DNA of 64,000 bases from assembly GCA_034336665.1 (NCBI GenBank), contig CM067572.1, positions 5,324,286 through 5,388,285 of the forward strand, given 5' to 3'. This stretch comes from Luscinia megarhynchos. Lineage: Eukaryota; Chordata; Aves; Passeriformes; Turdidae. The notes beneath the pieces were generated by a model. It did not search any database. It was not told the origin of the DNA and saw only the letters and a list, made by a program, of their open reading frames with translations. This document shows positions 13,191 to 27,905 of this stretch, in pieces. Every line of letters begins with the position of its first letter. Within the stretch, counting starts at the first letter, position 1. The position numbers were made by a program, and so were the translations under genes.

Positions 13191-15530
13191 CCTGTAGTTG
13201 ACCTACTTAATCCGTGCAATTATTCCACTTTGCTTGGGTGTATGCACATCATGTTCTTGCCTCCTGTGTTTTTTTCCCCCCAGTTTTTGGCAGTCGTTAT
13301 AGTCCTTGTTAAAAATACCTTTTGGTTGTTAATGGGAACTTGAGTTGAGTATTTCTATTGTTAAAATTACTAGCCAGAAGAATGGAGGCAGGAACCAGAC
13401 AGTGCTTTGCAAAATCACAGTCCATTCAGTGCTTTCTCAGAAATCCTGCTGGATTCATTTAGGTGTTCTTAATAGCGATGAGTAAGGCAACTGGAGCCCT
13501 GTTGAAAGCAAGTGAAATGTCAGGGATTGTGGGTTCTAGTTAAAAATGCACCCATTTCTCAACAGGGCTTGGTGCTGCAACATCTCTTTATCTATGAATC
13601 TGCCAAGAGATTTCCAAGAGCTGATGGGTATCTTGTGCCTAATTGCCATCTTTTGTGTGATGCCAAATTTTCTCATGTGTTCCTTCCTTCCTGGCTGTAT
13701 TAGAACATTATTTAATGCTCCAGAGTCTGCAGCCTACATAAATTACATGTTTCTGAGTCAAATTGTTTGTGAGTGGGGTGTATGTAGAGAGGACTCAGCC
13801 CTGTAAAACCCTTTTTGCTCTGTGCTACAGCAGGACCTGGTAACCAGCTAAATATGAGGGATGTAAGTAGTTTTCCTGGAGACACTGAGTCATTTGGTGT
13901 TTCTTTCTGGCTTAGTACTGGTACTCTTAACATACTGTATTATCTGTTCCTTAATCAATATAATTAAACATCAGCAAATCTCTTTAGCTTTAATCAGACT
14001 TTAATTTAACTTAATCAGACTCAGTTTTGTTGAAATTTGCTCTTCTCAGTTGTGGTGAAATGCTTACTAACATAGGAAGGAATGGCACTTTACTTGCCTC
14101 ATGTTACTAAGGCTGTACAGGTCGACTATGCCAGTGGAACAAGAAATGATTACAGATAAAATTAAAATTAAATACAGAAGTTTTTAACCTAGATTAGTAA
14201 ACTTTTAGCAATATTTACTGAATATCTGATACTCTTTACTGCTTTGGTTATAAGACTTTCAACCCTGATGTTTTGCTTTACATTTTTCTTGTAAATGTTG
14301 CTTTTGTAGAGTTGCTCTAATAAATTTTTCCCTGTGTTTTCCAAAGTATTGCCTTGCCCCTTGGCTATCATAGGGAAACAGCTGTGATTTAAGACATCAG
14401 CTTTGCTATTAACATCAAGTGGCTGCATAGCAGCCATGAATCATCTTTATGGATGTGTTCTGACTAAATCATAGGACTCATTAGGTGTGGATGGATGGAT
14501 ATCTGAGAAAGTGATATAGGTAATAGGCTGTCTTCTAAGATAATGAAAAAGTTTTCACCTTCACTTTTCTTTATATTCTTGCCTTGGAAATGGTGGCTTC
14601 GATGCAAAGCCTGCAAACATGCAGCTGCCAATGAGTCTGTCCATGTAAATCCTTACACAAAGGACTGATTGATGTGGTTGAATGGTGATTATTCACAACT
14701 GGGACTTCTGTAGCAGAGTATTTTATCAGACAAGAACAAATTAAGTTTAGGTTCTTTTTTCAAGCTGCAAGTTCTCTGGCATCTGATGGCCAAGAAAGGA
14801 TTGTCCCTGGTGTTCTCAGAGGAAGGTGGGGCCATTTACTGGAATGAGTTTCACAGGAATGTGCAGGAAACAAATCTTCCTAATTTCTGTTTTGCCAAAA
14901 CAGCCATTTAAATAGCAAGCATTCCTTCTACACATGGTCTCTGTGGGAGAGTATTTAATCTTTCCTGTGTAATTTACTTATTTCAAGGAAATTATTTTAT
15001 TCTTCTACAGAAGAAGCAAAGATATAAGGAAATTGCCTCTTGGCCAAGTCATATCTTTTAACCCAGAAAATAAAATTCACCCTCAAAATGAGCTGGGTTA
15101 ATCTGCTCTTCTTGATCACGTTTTGCTGTAATCAGATTTTTCATAGCTGCTTTCTAAATACCAATTTTGTTTTGATCAAGCGTTCAATTTATTTGCTGCA
15201 AAGAATGGTTATTCAACACCAAAAAACCCACCAAAAATAGTGTGAACATTAACTGCCCTAAGACACGAACTCATTAGAAGCACACAGTCAGATTGATTGG
15301 ATTGATAGTGATGGTGATGATAATAATAATTGCATTACAGCAGTGCCTTAGGATCCTAGCTGTAAATGAGGTTCTTGTTCTTGTAGGTACAAAACTAAAA
15401 TCCTCTCCAGCTGAAGAAGTGAAATGAGAAGCAGTGAGAGCTTGGTTACAAATCTTCCCTTCTTTTTTGTTTACTAAAAAAAAAATTTAAAAAATGAAAA
15501 GAAGAGACCTCTGTGGATCCCAGCCAGATA
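13191..15530. other. Intron, nothing recognisable
   Basis: AT-rich unique sequence with no gene-like frame. Confidence 0.6.
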
Positions 15531-15655
15531 TAGAATCCTTTAAGTAAAGACCTCTATGATCATTAAATCCAGCCATTTACCCAGTCCTGCCAAATCCACC
15601 AATATGCCAAATTCTGTTCCATAGCACCTTCAAAAGAAGCAAAACATCTGTTGAG
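15531..15655 (-). repeat. CR1 LINE fragment, 3' end, minus strand
   Basis: 'agacctctatgatcattaaa', 'tccagccatttacccag' and 'tgccaaatccacc' on the + strand are the reverse complement of the CR1 3' end. The fragment is older-looking than the one near 36.3 kb; the far edge (into 15.65 kb) is uncertain. Confidence 0.78.
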
Positions 15656-18600
15656 CATTCATGTGAAACACTGCCATGCAGAAATATGGCACATTCCCCC
15701 CTCTGTTTGTGGTAAGCAGCTAATAAAGAAATGAAATAATGAATGATGCAGTTCCATCTGCAGTAATGCAGGTAGTGGTGGTAATAAGCAGGGAGCACAA
15801 ATGCCTGTTTGAAGGATGAATTGAGGTTTATACCAAGCTATTGCTTTTACAGTCAAGCAGATGTCATGGGCTTGCTTTACAGGATATTATGATATATGAA
15901 ACCAAAGGCTTCTGAGCAGTAAAAATTACTCCTGTCAATTCATCTTTGTGTATGGCACTTTGATATATCATTCACAGCTTAATTATATTGTCATAGTCGA
16001 GAGATAAAAACAAAAGTCAGGCTGAGTCTTGCTTAAACCTCTCTCTGAAATAATAATCGTAGGTGAAGGGGGAAGAAATCCATAAGGTCTATATAAAATT
16101 CTATTATAATGTATTGTGCCATCAATAACAGGTTCCTTCCATCCAGTTTCACATGGTGCAGTTAGGGAGATATTCATCAGCTCTCACTCTCTGCCCAGGA
16201 GCACAAACAGCCAACACCAGAGATCCACAGGGAAAAGCCAGAGTGGGAATTGTCCTTTGGACCAGCCTTGGAGTGGCTGGGGTGTGGGTTGTGCCACACC
16301 ACACTGGAATTAGGGCAGTGGAACCACGACAAAATCCTTCATTTGCGGGTCTGACTGTGAGAAGTGTCTGATAATTCCATCTGGGAAGGGCTGGCTGTCC
16401 CAGTCATGACACAGGGACTGTCACCTGTCTCCAGATAAATCCTGGGTGGTGGCACAGAGCCCCTTCAGCTGCCACCCCTGGCCAAGGGACAGGAGGGGAC
16501 AAAGTGTTTTTCAGTTTGTTACCAAGGAGATGTGTGGATTTTGGGTTTGCCTCTTAACTGGCATGTTACACATGAAAAAGCAAACTCTGTAATCAAAATT
16601 AATTGCACTGTGTTGTTTAGGCATGCATCTTCTGAGGTTTAATTGTTATCAGCTACATTGATAAAAGCAAAACCCAAAGGAGTATTCTGTGCTCTCAGAC
16701 TCTGTGTTACTCTTTGTATATTTTACTTTCATCTAATAAATTCCTCTTGTGTGAAGCTGTTGGTTACAGTGAATTGCATATGGATTCCTAATAGAGATCT
16801 ACACTTCATCCAAAAAATCAGTGCAGTTAAATTAGGCTGAAATTTTTCAAGGCATTGTGTTTGGCATATTGCTCCTGCACCTTGTGTTTCTGGATGATGC
16901 TGTAATGCATATACAAATTAAATATAATATTAATGATTACTGCCAGGTGCTGCAAAAAAAGTCATTTAAATTACTAGACAAGTAAGTGTAAATTAAGATA
17001 AGGGTGCTTAAACAGTTTATTGTCTTATTTGCTGCCCATGTTTTATATACATTAATTCAAACGATGGGTTGAGGCATGCACTTAATTTGTTTAACGATTT
17101 CCTGCTGTAGCTGTGCTTTTGCCCATGGGTGGCTTTCAGAGTGACAGCTTGGAAGGCAGAGGAAATTTGTTTATCTTTTAACTCCAAGATGGGAAGTCAA
17201 AGGTGTGGACAGGCAGAGGTGCTGGTGATGAGGCAAAGTGGTGTCTGCTCAGTAAAAATGCCTAATGAGGAAGTTTTTCCTTGCAAGTGATCACTCTCAA
17301 GCACTGTGGATTTTTTTTTCTGGATGCAAAGGTGGGGCTTCTCCCATATTCATCTGCAGGGGATGTGGCACATGCTGACAGCACAATTCAGATATATGTG
17401 AGCAAGTAGATTAATGAAGCATCAGAAAAAGTTCAGACATACAAACTTCTGTACTTACTTTGCAGCTAAAATATTAGATTGGTTGTCATAAATTACTAAT
17501 TTGAGCCTTCTAACTGCACCAATTTGGTGCCTGTGCCTTTCTCTTCACTAGTTTAATGAAATTGTGCTTGCTTGCCTCACATATTACAGAATCCATGTAA
17601 TAAAACAACAGAAGAGAAAGAAAACCTTACATGATTCCCTGGATACCTGGATGTAAAGAAATGGGTTGGAATCTGATGTTTGTAGATATTTGCTTTGCTA
17701 AAACGAATCCTTTCCTTGTGTGCAAAGTGCTTGTATAATTCATGCCAACAGTTTTTTCCTTGATTTTACACGTTTAGAGGAAAAAAACAAAAAAAAAGTT
17801 TAGATTGCTGTAATTTTGTAAGAACACTGCAAAAAAATGGAGTGCTATAAGCTGCTTGTAGAGTGCATGGCACATCTGTATGTGAGAAAATTTTAGGAAA
17901 GCTTCTGATCAAAGTCAGGAAACAAACCTTCAGCTTTCAAACAGCACAATTTCAACTTTCTAAGAATATGAGGATTTTTTTTTTTTCCCCATGTCGAGGC
18001 CCCAGTTAGAATGGAGTCTCTGTGACCTGACAGTTAATGTGCAATTGGAGAACCCTGCCCTGGGTGGAAGTTCTGTTATTTAGCAGTAACCTGCTGCCCC
18101 TGAGGCTCAGTGTCAATTCATGTACAACGTCTTTAGTAATGTGTTCTGCTGCACTAAATAAGAATTTGATTTTCCATTAAAGACTTGTTGAGAACAGCTA
18201 TCTTTCTGAAGAGATTTTCACATCTGTTCTTATCTTGCTATTTTAATTGTCTAGAGCTGTTTCCGTGTGCCAAGGTTCCTTTTTCTTTTCTGTAATAAAT
18301 TCCTTTATGATGCTGTTGTTGTTAATGTGGAATTGCCTGGCTTCACTTGGTGATTCTAATGCCTTTTGGGTGAGCTTTGTCCATCTGATTGAGACTTAAT
18401 AAAATCAGTAAATGTCTCTTTTTTAGTGTGTGGGTAATTTGCTTTTTTAAAAGGAAGATGTGGAGTCCAATGCTGTGTAGTGATGGTTGGCATAGTAATT
18501 TTGTTATTCCTTTAGAAAAGCATTCCCTGGGCAGGAGACCAGAAGCAACAGTTTAGCTGTTATTAATCTCTGGAATATTTAGGCTTCTCTTTTTGGCATG

Positions 18601-21600
18601 ATTTGCTAATAGAGTGTTTCGCCTGAGTAACCAATGTCTTCTGAAGGAAAAAAATAAACAGATTTGTTTATCTGTAGCAGCTCGTTGAGATTTTTCACTT
18701 TCTTTCTCTGTTTGTATTTATTATATTTTGTATGTAATGTATAAATATTGATATCTTGGAGAATAATTTCGACAAATAATCTTTTTCTAATGTAGTTGTC
18801 CGTGTCCCTTTTTTTTGGCCAGATGATATTTTCCTGCTTAGCAGAATCGTCACACTTTCCTTTTGTGTTATAAATGAACACCAAAGATATGCAATTAAAA
18901 AAAAATAAAATATATATTCCAAGTAGTTATGGATGTGGTATTCTTAAAGCAATCCTGGGAACTTGGAACTTCCCAAGCTGATAAAAATACAAGTGTAGCC
19001 CTTGCTGGTGAAACTGAGTTGATGCTCCAGAGATGTCTGAAAGGGGGGCTGAGTGTCTGTCTCTTCAAAGTGCTGATTCCAGTGGCTGGTCCTTGGTTTT
19101 TCCCTTGTGTAATGGCAATTCTAATGACAAATTCTGCCTGACCTGCTGAAAAACAACTGTCCCACGTTGGAAGCTTTGCCAGTCCTCCTTGGGGAGGAAG
19201 ATGAACACGTTGAGATCTCCTTGACATTGTCTCAGCAGTTCCCAGGAGTGAAAAATAAAAGGCTGGATGGATTTGGGTAGGAGGAGCATTGTTATATTAG
19301 GTACAGGTTAAGGAATTTTGAGGCTAACTCAGCTTGGAAGAAGTGATTTAATCTCTCTGTATTTCTCCCTTGCTACACTGACTTCTGCAGGTTTGACTAG
19401 TCCTGTGTGTGAAAATACTTTTAAATGTCCTCATATATGTAAGTTAATAATTAAATAATTATCTGCAATGTCTCTGTTCCTATTATATGTTGAGGTTTTT
19501 TAGTAGTGGCTGGTTTTTAATTTTGTTCTTTAGTTGAACTTTGTAATGTGATCATGTCACGTTACTTACTGAATGTCTTGCTGATTTCCTTAGAGTTCCT
19601 GCCAGTTTCTAAATGTTTGTGTTAATCTTTTTGATAGTAGGAGCTCCTTTCTCTGCAGCTCCCTGAATAATTACAATTAGACTTTTGTTCAGGTAAGAGT
19701 AAGATGGGTTTATGTGTTATTGCATAAGTAATGAATTTAATTATTAATTTCTCTGATGATGAATGAAGTATTTCTCCTACTGTACATAGTTTAAGCAGAA
19801 AAGATTAGAACTGGACTAAACTATAAGCCACTGCTACTGAATATTTCTGTGGAGATAATATAGATTCTTGACTTGCTGGTTTATTTGATAGGGAACCTGG
19901 ACTCATTCCTGAGTTTGCCCTGAAAGTTTTCTGTGAGCAAATTATCTCTTAATTTGCCTTTTCTAAAGAAAATGAAAAATAATAATCTTCTCTTGGATAC
20001 AACCTGATATTTAGCAATATTTTCAGATCTTGAAAAGAAAAATAGATTTTTGTTGTCTGCATAAATTACTGTGCTTGTAAATTACTGTGGAATTGCTGCA
20101 GTAAATTACTGCCCTATAAAACACTGCTTCTTGGTGGCTTGGGAAGATTTTTTTAGTGTACATGCCACACTTAAAAGATACTGTAGCATAAATCAAATTT
20201 ATTTGAAAGGTATTATTAGTTTTTGTGTACTCTGTGCTGAATAGTAGCGTATCCTTAGCAATGATTACTCATAAATCCCACAATTATTTAAAGAATAGCC
20301 ACACGATTAGAGTAGCATTGGCTGTGTTATCCTGTGTTATTACAACAGTATGGAAGCATTTTAATAATAACAAGGGATTTAATTGGTATAGAGACTTATT
20401 TGTGGAATGCTAAACACTTTGGTAAGCAAGGCACTTGAATTGTGCATTACAGGCACCTGGAGTATTATCAGCTAATTAGGAACTGACAGGGCACACATAG
20501 TGTTAGCAAAGGCTGTCCAACTTCTGCACAGTTGTTTTTTAGTATTAAAATGGCTGGAACAATGATTATAAGTTTTATGTGACTTTAAGTATGGTTTATT
20601 ACCTTCTGTGAGCAGTTTCTAAAACATACTTTTAAGCAGTTTTTAGGGAACAGTGCACGATTAAATTTTGCAGCGAGGGTACTGATCTACAGCTTGAAAA
20701 TAATGTCAAAGTGTTTGCATCTTAATAGAATGGCATAAATATTTAATTTGTTTCTAGGAAAAGCTGTTTGTTTATCAGCAGCTGTATTTTGTCAGGTGGT
20801 GGGAAACTATGGATTTAGGTTGATTGGTCCAGGTAAAGGAGGAGAAGCATTAATGGGAGTCAGGTACCGTGGGGAGTTTTTCATTATTAACCTGCCAGTT
20901 TTAAATTCCATCTGTAACATACTAATCAAATGCTTTTGACAGTTTAAGCTTTATTGTCACCTTTAAAGAAGGAGGATTTCCTCTGAAATCTGGCTGTTTC
21001 TTCTAGCTGTTAATTATACCTAGTGACATACCCTGCTAGTTTCCCCTTCCTTTCAGACCACTGTTGTCTGCAGACTTCTTTTGCTTCCAGTCTACTGTAT
21101 TTTATCCTCTCTCCTTGCTGTTCCTCACTTTTCATTGAAATTCTTGGCAGAAATGGTGGCCCACACAGGTATTTTATCTTTTGTTCAAACCTTCGGTTGT
21201 TTATGACCAGTCAGCTGTCAAAACCCTGTGTCTGCTGGTGAGCTACAAAGTTATCCTTGCTGGAGGCTGAGTTTATTTTCCTAAGGAATTAAATATGTTA
21301 TCATATAGGTGTGGTGGTGTTGAAAGCAGATAAAAATATATTAATAATGCCTCACAGAGGAGGAGGACTGTTGCTAGGCAGGTCAGGGTGGGATGTCACT
21401 TTGTGAATCAATCCTGTATTTTTCTTTGCAGGTGTTTGTGTGAGGCTCAGGTGACTGTCCTCACCCAGGGCAGTGCAGGGTGGCACAGAGTCCTTGTCCT
21501 CACTCTCTGAGCAGTGCAGATGGGACATTTGTGAATCACCTGGCTGGAGAGATGTGCTCCACTCTCTTTCCCACTCAGATCTTGGCTGGCTGGAGCCAGC

Positions 21601-24600
21601 TCCCTAAAATCAGCTGTGCCCAAGGGCTGATTTAAGGAGGCCGAGGGGAGAGCAAGTCCCTTCTCCCTGCTTCCCAAACCAGATGTGGCCTTTTTGGGAA
21701 AGGCCCCAGAATCTCTAAGGGTCTGAAAAGCTGTGGCATTGCACCAGAGCTGATGGCTGGGGTTGACATCCTGTGCTGGTTGTTTTTTATTTTCAAAAAG
21801 GCTTTTCTCCACCAGAGCCTGGGCACTAGAAGTGCCTCAGTTCCTGTTGTGGTGCTTGAGCCTCACATTAAAATGTGCAATTACCCTTAATTAATAGATA
21901 TTACTGTAACAGACTGATTTTGTCTTCCAGCATGTTTATTGTACCTTAAAACCAAACAAATTAACTCCAAATGGCAGTTCCCTCTTGCCATGCTGCTGGC
22001 AGGTTATTTACTGGTTTGTCTGAGAGCAGTGTCAGGAGCCCCTGAATTCCCCTTGCCTCACCCCAAAAAACTCCTTCACCTATTAACTTGAGTTGGAATG
22101 CACAAGGTGCTCATGGACAGAAATATTTCACAAGTACAGCTGAAGGTAAAGGCCTGGCAGTGGGATCTTGTGAAATCACACTGCTGGCAGACAAAGGATC
22201 TCACCCATTTAATTTTTTTTTTTTTTGGCTCTTCCAGCTGTTGGAGTGCCAGCCTTCCAGGGCATTGGGATACAATTTGCTTATCTAATATCTGTAATTA
22301 ATGTGTGAGCACAGTAGCTCTGTGAAGATGGAAAGTGATGAACAGCAATAAGGCATTTCATTTCTGTTATATATTGTATCTCCAGCTAGATTATTGTTAA
22401 CCCCAGATGTTTTATGACTTTTTTGATAATAGCACAGGGTGTTTTTTTCCTGGATATTAATTGGAGTTACATTTTCTAATGTAGAAGTTAATTCTGTCCT
22501 TCATTAAATAAGCTAAAATTGCACTATTTATCAGTTTATGGTTCTAACAGCTCTTTATTTTTTAAGAGTTGTGTAGGAGGAAATTCAGATTTATTGTCCT
22601 GTATGCTGCTAGTCTGGGACAGGTAGAATTAGAGAGAAGAAACATCACAATCTCACAGCTCAGCATAAAGCTAGAAAATAACTCCAAGACCAGTGATTTT
22701 TTTTCCTGTTTTGGTTGAAGAATCTATTAAATGGAAGTACATGAGAGAGTTTTAAAAGAAATTGATTTCCTTACTAACAATGTTTTCTTGCCTGAATAAG
22801 AGTTTAATCATATTGGTGGGAAACAAAATTGATGAACCTTTTACATCAGATGGTACAGAAATAGTGATTAGAAACCATTTGCCTGCAGCATAGAGGACAA
22901 AAATTTAGATTAAGCACAACTGAAACATTAATTTAATCTAATTCTGTTGAAGTCATGGGGAAAATCTGCTGCTGTAAAATTAATCTTACTCCTCATTTCC
23001 AGTTATGAAAAGAGTGAAATAATGTCAGTATAATTCTAGTTTAAAAGTCATCAATATACACTCCTGTCCTTTGTACCTGATTCAGGCATACCTCTCATTT
23101 AGGGAATGTCCTCTTCCTCCTGTCACACTGCCTGCTTTCTGCCATTCCTTATCAACAAAACTGCCTAGATTTAGCTTCCCTAAGCCAAGAAAGTGAGAGC
23201 CCAGCAGTGAAAAACCTGCTTACAAGAGAATTTAACAAAGACAAAAGAAGTATCTCAGCTGCTTTACCATGCTTGAGCAGGAAAGCAACCGTGGCCTTGG
23301 AGGTGTTTTCTGAAGGAAATACAAAAAACCCCAAAAAACTCCAACAACTCAATTTGTGCACAGTTGTTTTGCTTTCCAGCCAGGATTCTGGTCTGGGCAT
23401 ACAAATAGTTTGGGCTTGAACTCAGGTTGCCTTTTCCCCCTTGTCCCTCTCCCAGTGATCTCCATGAATCATGGCCAAAGGAATTTTCTGGGGAGTGTGT
23501 CTCTCCTGTGCTGCTTCTGTGCATGGTACAGCTGCTTCACTATTCACTGGAATGGTACAAGAAGTGCTTTGGGGTTTGTTGGGGGGTTTGAGACACTCTT
23601 ATCCATTGAATCAAACACTTCCTAGATAGGAAGGGCAGTCTTAGTTAATAAAGAATTCATTTCTAATTCTGTTCCTGGTTTCCAGAAATAACAACAAATT
23701 AATTAGTTCAGTCTCCAAACTCATATTCACTGATTCCAGAGTTTTCTGTTGGTGATATCTGTCATCCTGTTAAACAGGAGACCTTTATCATTTATCTGGT
23801 TTTGTGCTTTGGTGATTTAAATCCCTGGGGGACTTGCTGGCTGAAAAAGCTGTGCCACATATTGCTGTCAGATAACTTTAGCCAAATAGATGTTTTTTTA
23901 TTTTTTTAAAGACACATTTTTAAACATAAAACAAATATATTGCTATATTGCTATAATAGAGCAGTGCAGTTATTGACTGGATTTGATTGCATTTATTACA
24001 TAATTCCTTTAAAGGGAAACCAATTATTTGATTGTTCTCACCTACCAAAAAATATCAATTAGCATGCCAGACTAATTAATCTTCTAAAAGGTAACAATCA
24101 AATACAGCACATTTCCTCCCATAGGAAGACAGTACTTCTAAAGGTCACCATTTAGCTGTGCACCTCCTTTTATTGCACTTTCTCAAAAAAAAAAAGGGGG
24201 GGAGAGGAAGGGTTGAATGATGAGAACTCAGTTCTCTCTAATGCTTAATAAACTTAACCTTTATCATGGTATTGAACTTGATGATCCTGCATGAAAGAGG
24301 AGTGCATGCTGCTTTAGAGGCACTTGTGCTGACTGTTAGTTAATCATTTTTATTTGCTTTATGGATACGACATGGAATATTTATTAAAATTCTTCAGAGC
24401 ATAGTAAATACGAGGAGAGGTTAAAGCAGCAGAGGAAGAAGGATGGTTCCTCTAAAAAGAGGGGGTGTGTGGTGCAAGTGACTGTAGGGGATGCATGTTG
24501 ACTACAAAAAGATCTCCTGAGCAGTTGCCCTGTCTGATTCTGGAAATAACTTCTTGAGGAGCAGATAGTGCAAAGTATTTATACTGAGTGGTTTTTTTTG

Positions 24601-24654
24601 TTGTGCTTGTTTGTTTATTTGCCTAGGTTTCTCCACTGCAATAAATGGTTAAAG

Positions 24655-24688
24655 ATTTGTCATAATTGAAAATTTGTCATAATTGAAA
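24655..24688 (+). repeat. Tandem duplication of a 17-bp unit
   Basis: The unit atttgtcataattgaaa occurs twice, exactly, head to tail (24655-24671 and 24672-24688). Confidence 0.93.
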
Positions 24689-26576
24689 AGAAATATTGAA
24701 TATTTTCTGCCTGTACCATCATATTAGAAAGTGTGTGGAAAAACAATCATTTTGAAATGGAAAAAAAAAGAATAAAAATATAATACTTTGCTCAAAGCCC
24801 ATCAAATTCAAAGCTTTCAAGTTTCATCTCTGATCAGGCATCTTTTATTGCTGCATTGTAAGGAGTTAAGTATCTTTTCTCAAGCAGACTATAATTCTTC
24901 ATCATACATAGTATGCTGAGTTGCTTTAGGATGTAACTAGGGAATGAATTTTTTTTTATTGCTGATCCTGAAATAATGCCCAGAAATTCATAGGTTCCAT
25001 AAGGGTTTCTAAAGATCCATTAAAATCATCCTAACCATGATGGATGGCAGCATGCTCTGGTTTACGTCATGCTCCTCATCTGTACTAAAATTAAGCTCTT
25101 GTTTCCTTAATTGAATATTAAATTTATTTTATTCCTCAGTAGACTAGACTTGCAGCCAGTATAAATCTCACTTTTATTTCCAACAGGTGCTAATCTCACT
25201 CAAAATAACACATGTACTGTGACTCTTTTCCCAGGAGATTTCAGCACCTTTGCCACACGGTGCTGATGGTGCCATAAATGAAATGTGCCATAAACTGAAA
25301 TGTGAAACCCGAGTTCCTGCTGGCTGTGGGATGGGGCTGTCTGAGCAGTATTAGGGGTTAGGGCTCTGCAGACAGTTCCTCAGGGTTGGACCATCACTTG
25401 GAACTGAGAAGAATATAAAAAGTATGGAATAACTTTTTTCTCATCTCTTGCTTGTGTGTTTTTCTCAGAGAAGGCAGAGCCAAGTGATGCTGAGAAAGCT
25501 GAGAAAAGGCACTGGAGGTGACAAGTGTGTTTACCTGGCAGGGATGGAAAAATGACATGACAAAAATAATAAATCCCCTACAATTTTGTGCTTTTTCTGA
25601 TCTGCCTCTGGTTTCAGATCATTTTTTTGTCGTGTTCCCAGCTTGTTTTTCTTTTCCATGATGCTGTATGTGTAGCAATCAACACCCTAGATCAAGAGTG
25701 TGTGTTCACTATGTCAGGGATCCCTGCCAGCACCACTGATTTTGGTCCTTGGGCAGGGCTGGTGGCAGCAGTGAGGAGGAGCCCTTTGTCCCCCAGCTGT
25801 GCAGCAAAGCCCAAACAGCTCCCACCAGCAGCTCCTTGAAGATGCCCCACCTCTGAACTTGTTTTAGGGGTGTCAGTCATTTGCAATATTTGACTTGTCA
25901 GTCAGTGCCAGCCTTCCCAGATAAAGTGAAGTGGGGCTGGAAAGGCTCCTTCATGTTAGAGCTTCTTTAGTCACTGACAGTTTTGGTACAGAAAACATCC
26001 ATCAGTGTCACTAGTGGGAGGAAGCTGTGCTGTCTCTGTCAAATTCCAGTGCTCCTGATTAGTGGGTTTTGTTGTTGCTGTGTTCATATACTCCCCCAGG
26101 AAACCCACAGGATCACTTGTCTGACACTGTGTTGGCTTCCAGGGACATAATGTATAGCTTATCCACAAAGCCTGATGTTTGCTCTCCAGGAACAGCAAGT
26201 GCCTTCTGAAGTCAGAAAGCTGCTTCTGGGCCGAGTTTATTTCCCTGAGAAATGCATGTACAAAACTTTTTTGCTACCTTGTGTGCGCCTTTATAGATGA
26301 AGTAAAATGTTCTGGCAATCGCTGCTTTAATTTTTGTGTGGGCAGCTGTTACATTTATATAAGTATTACTCCTTTTGAGAAATTGCTAGGTGATATAAAA
26401 GTGTAAGTTCTCTGCTGGAACATAATTCTGGCTTTCACAAAAGCCTTGCATCTCCCAGCCCATCAATGTGCTTTGCCTGTCACATGCTTGAGCTTGTCTT
26501 GCTGCTTCTCTTACAAATCCAACTCTTCTGCAGCCACCAGCTGACAGCAAGGAATTTATTACTATGAGATTGAATT

Positions 26577-26597
26577 TAAAAGAAAAGAAAAGAAAAA
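26577..26597 (+). repeat. (AAAGA)n simple repeat
   Basis: Four or so aaaga units. Confidence 0.85.
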
Positions 26598-27809
26598 TGC
26601 AAAGCTTACATCAGTTGAGCTTTTTCATAGAAACCAGGGGGGATAAATGGCAATAACTGTCTTCAGTGAGGTCATCTGCTAAATAACCCATAAAACAAAC
26701 TTGGACTTGGGGTTCTTTTCCAGCCTTAATGATTGTATGTGGCCTCTGATTGTATGAATTTATTAAGTGTTAATGTAAATAAACCCATTTGCTATATAAA
26801 TGTCTGTCCTCTGGTATCATCCAGGAGAGGTTGTTGTCTTTTACACAGGTCAGAGCACAAGATTTATGCAAACTGTGTTTTTGCTGTGGTGTCTAAAACA
26901 ACTTTGGTCAAACTTTCTGAATGACAAAAGTATGTGACTTCTGTGTGTATCAAGTGTGAAACCCTCTGTATTAAAAGGAGATTGAGAAGCTTAATGTTGA
27001 GATTGCCTCCATTAGCTAATAAGGCAATTTTATTGAATACTTGAAAGAGCTAAAATATTAATTGTGATACTTGAAATGTTGGGTTTTGCCTACTAGATAT
27101 TTGGATATTCAGTTAAGTGGCTGTATAGTAAATATTAAAGGTATGTTGTTGTACTTGGTGTAACTTACCATGTCCAGGCTTTCTACAAAAGAATTCATGT
27201 TTTTTGCTAGAAAAGGGAAATGTTTGTCAAAGGGAAAACTCTGAAAAATATGAATAATTTCTTTGGGACTTGGTAGTAAGGAGAGGTAAAGCTGTTTGCA
27301 TGCAGGATATCCTCTCTCTGCTGCAAGTATTTTGCACACCTCTGGCTGTAAGATGAACAATACCCTTCCATGGCTTGCTACTTCTGTGAATAATCAGGGA
27401 ACAGTCTCTTTTGCAGTGGGTTTGATTTGATAAGATTTGCTACTGGAATGATATTACAGCTTGCAAGTATTTCAGTCAGCTTTAATATAAATTTTTATAC
27501 TATGCTAGAATGAAGCCACAGTCTGAAATAATTTTACATCATGAGCTGTTCTAAATGAAAGTACTTGCAGATTATTTCCATCACATATGTGCAGGAAAGA
27601 ATCTGTTTCTGCCTAAATAATATTTAAGTCCATTACCTTAGGAGAAAACAGTCATTTCAAGCATTAGCACCTGAGTGGTGCTGAACTTCAGTGATGGTGA
27701 TAGAGATCATTATCAAAATATTGCATTCTCAGGAGAAACTTTGCTCCAAACAAGGCTGATGATGCAGAAGCTTGGCTTGGCTTTACCATCTTTTAGAAGC
27801 AGATATAAA

Positions 27810-27905
27810 TTTATTTAAATATATTTTTATGTGTGTATATGTGCACACACCTATTTCATATATATACACAAATATATGTATATATTTGTATAAATTTATA
27901 AACAT
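27810..27905. repeat. AT-rich tract with alternating TA/TG/CA blocks
   Basis: Runs of tatata, tgtgtgta, cacaca and atatatac with imperfect self-complementarity. This is typical of a decayed dinucleotide repeat and could form cruciform-like structures. Confidence 0.8.

Noticed and set aside
21447..21812. 121-codon open frame on the minus strand
   Set aside because: No domain, signal or family resemblance; it lies in a GC-richer intronic stretch where long chance frames are expected.
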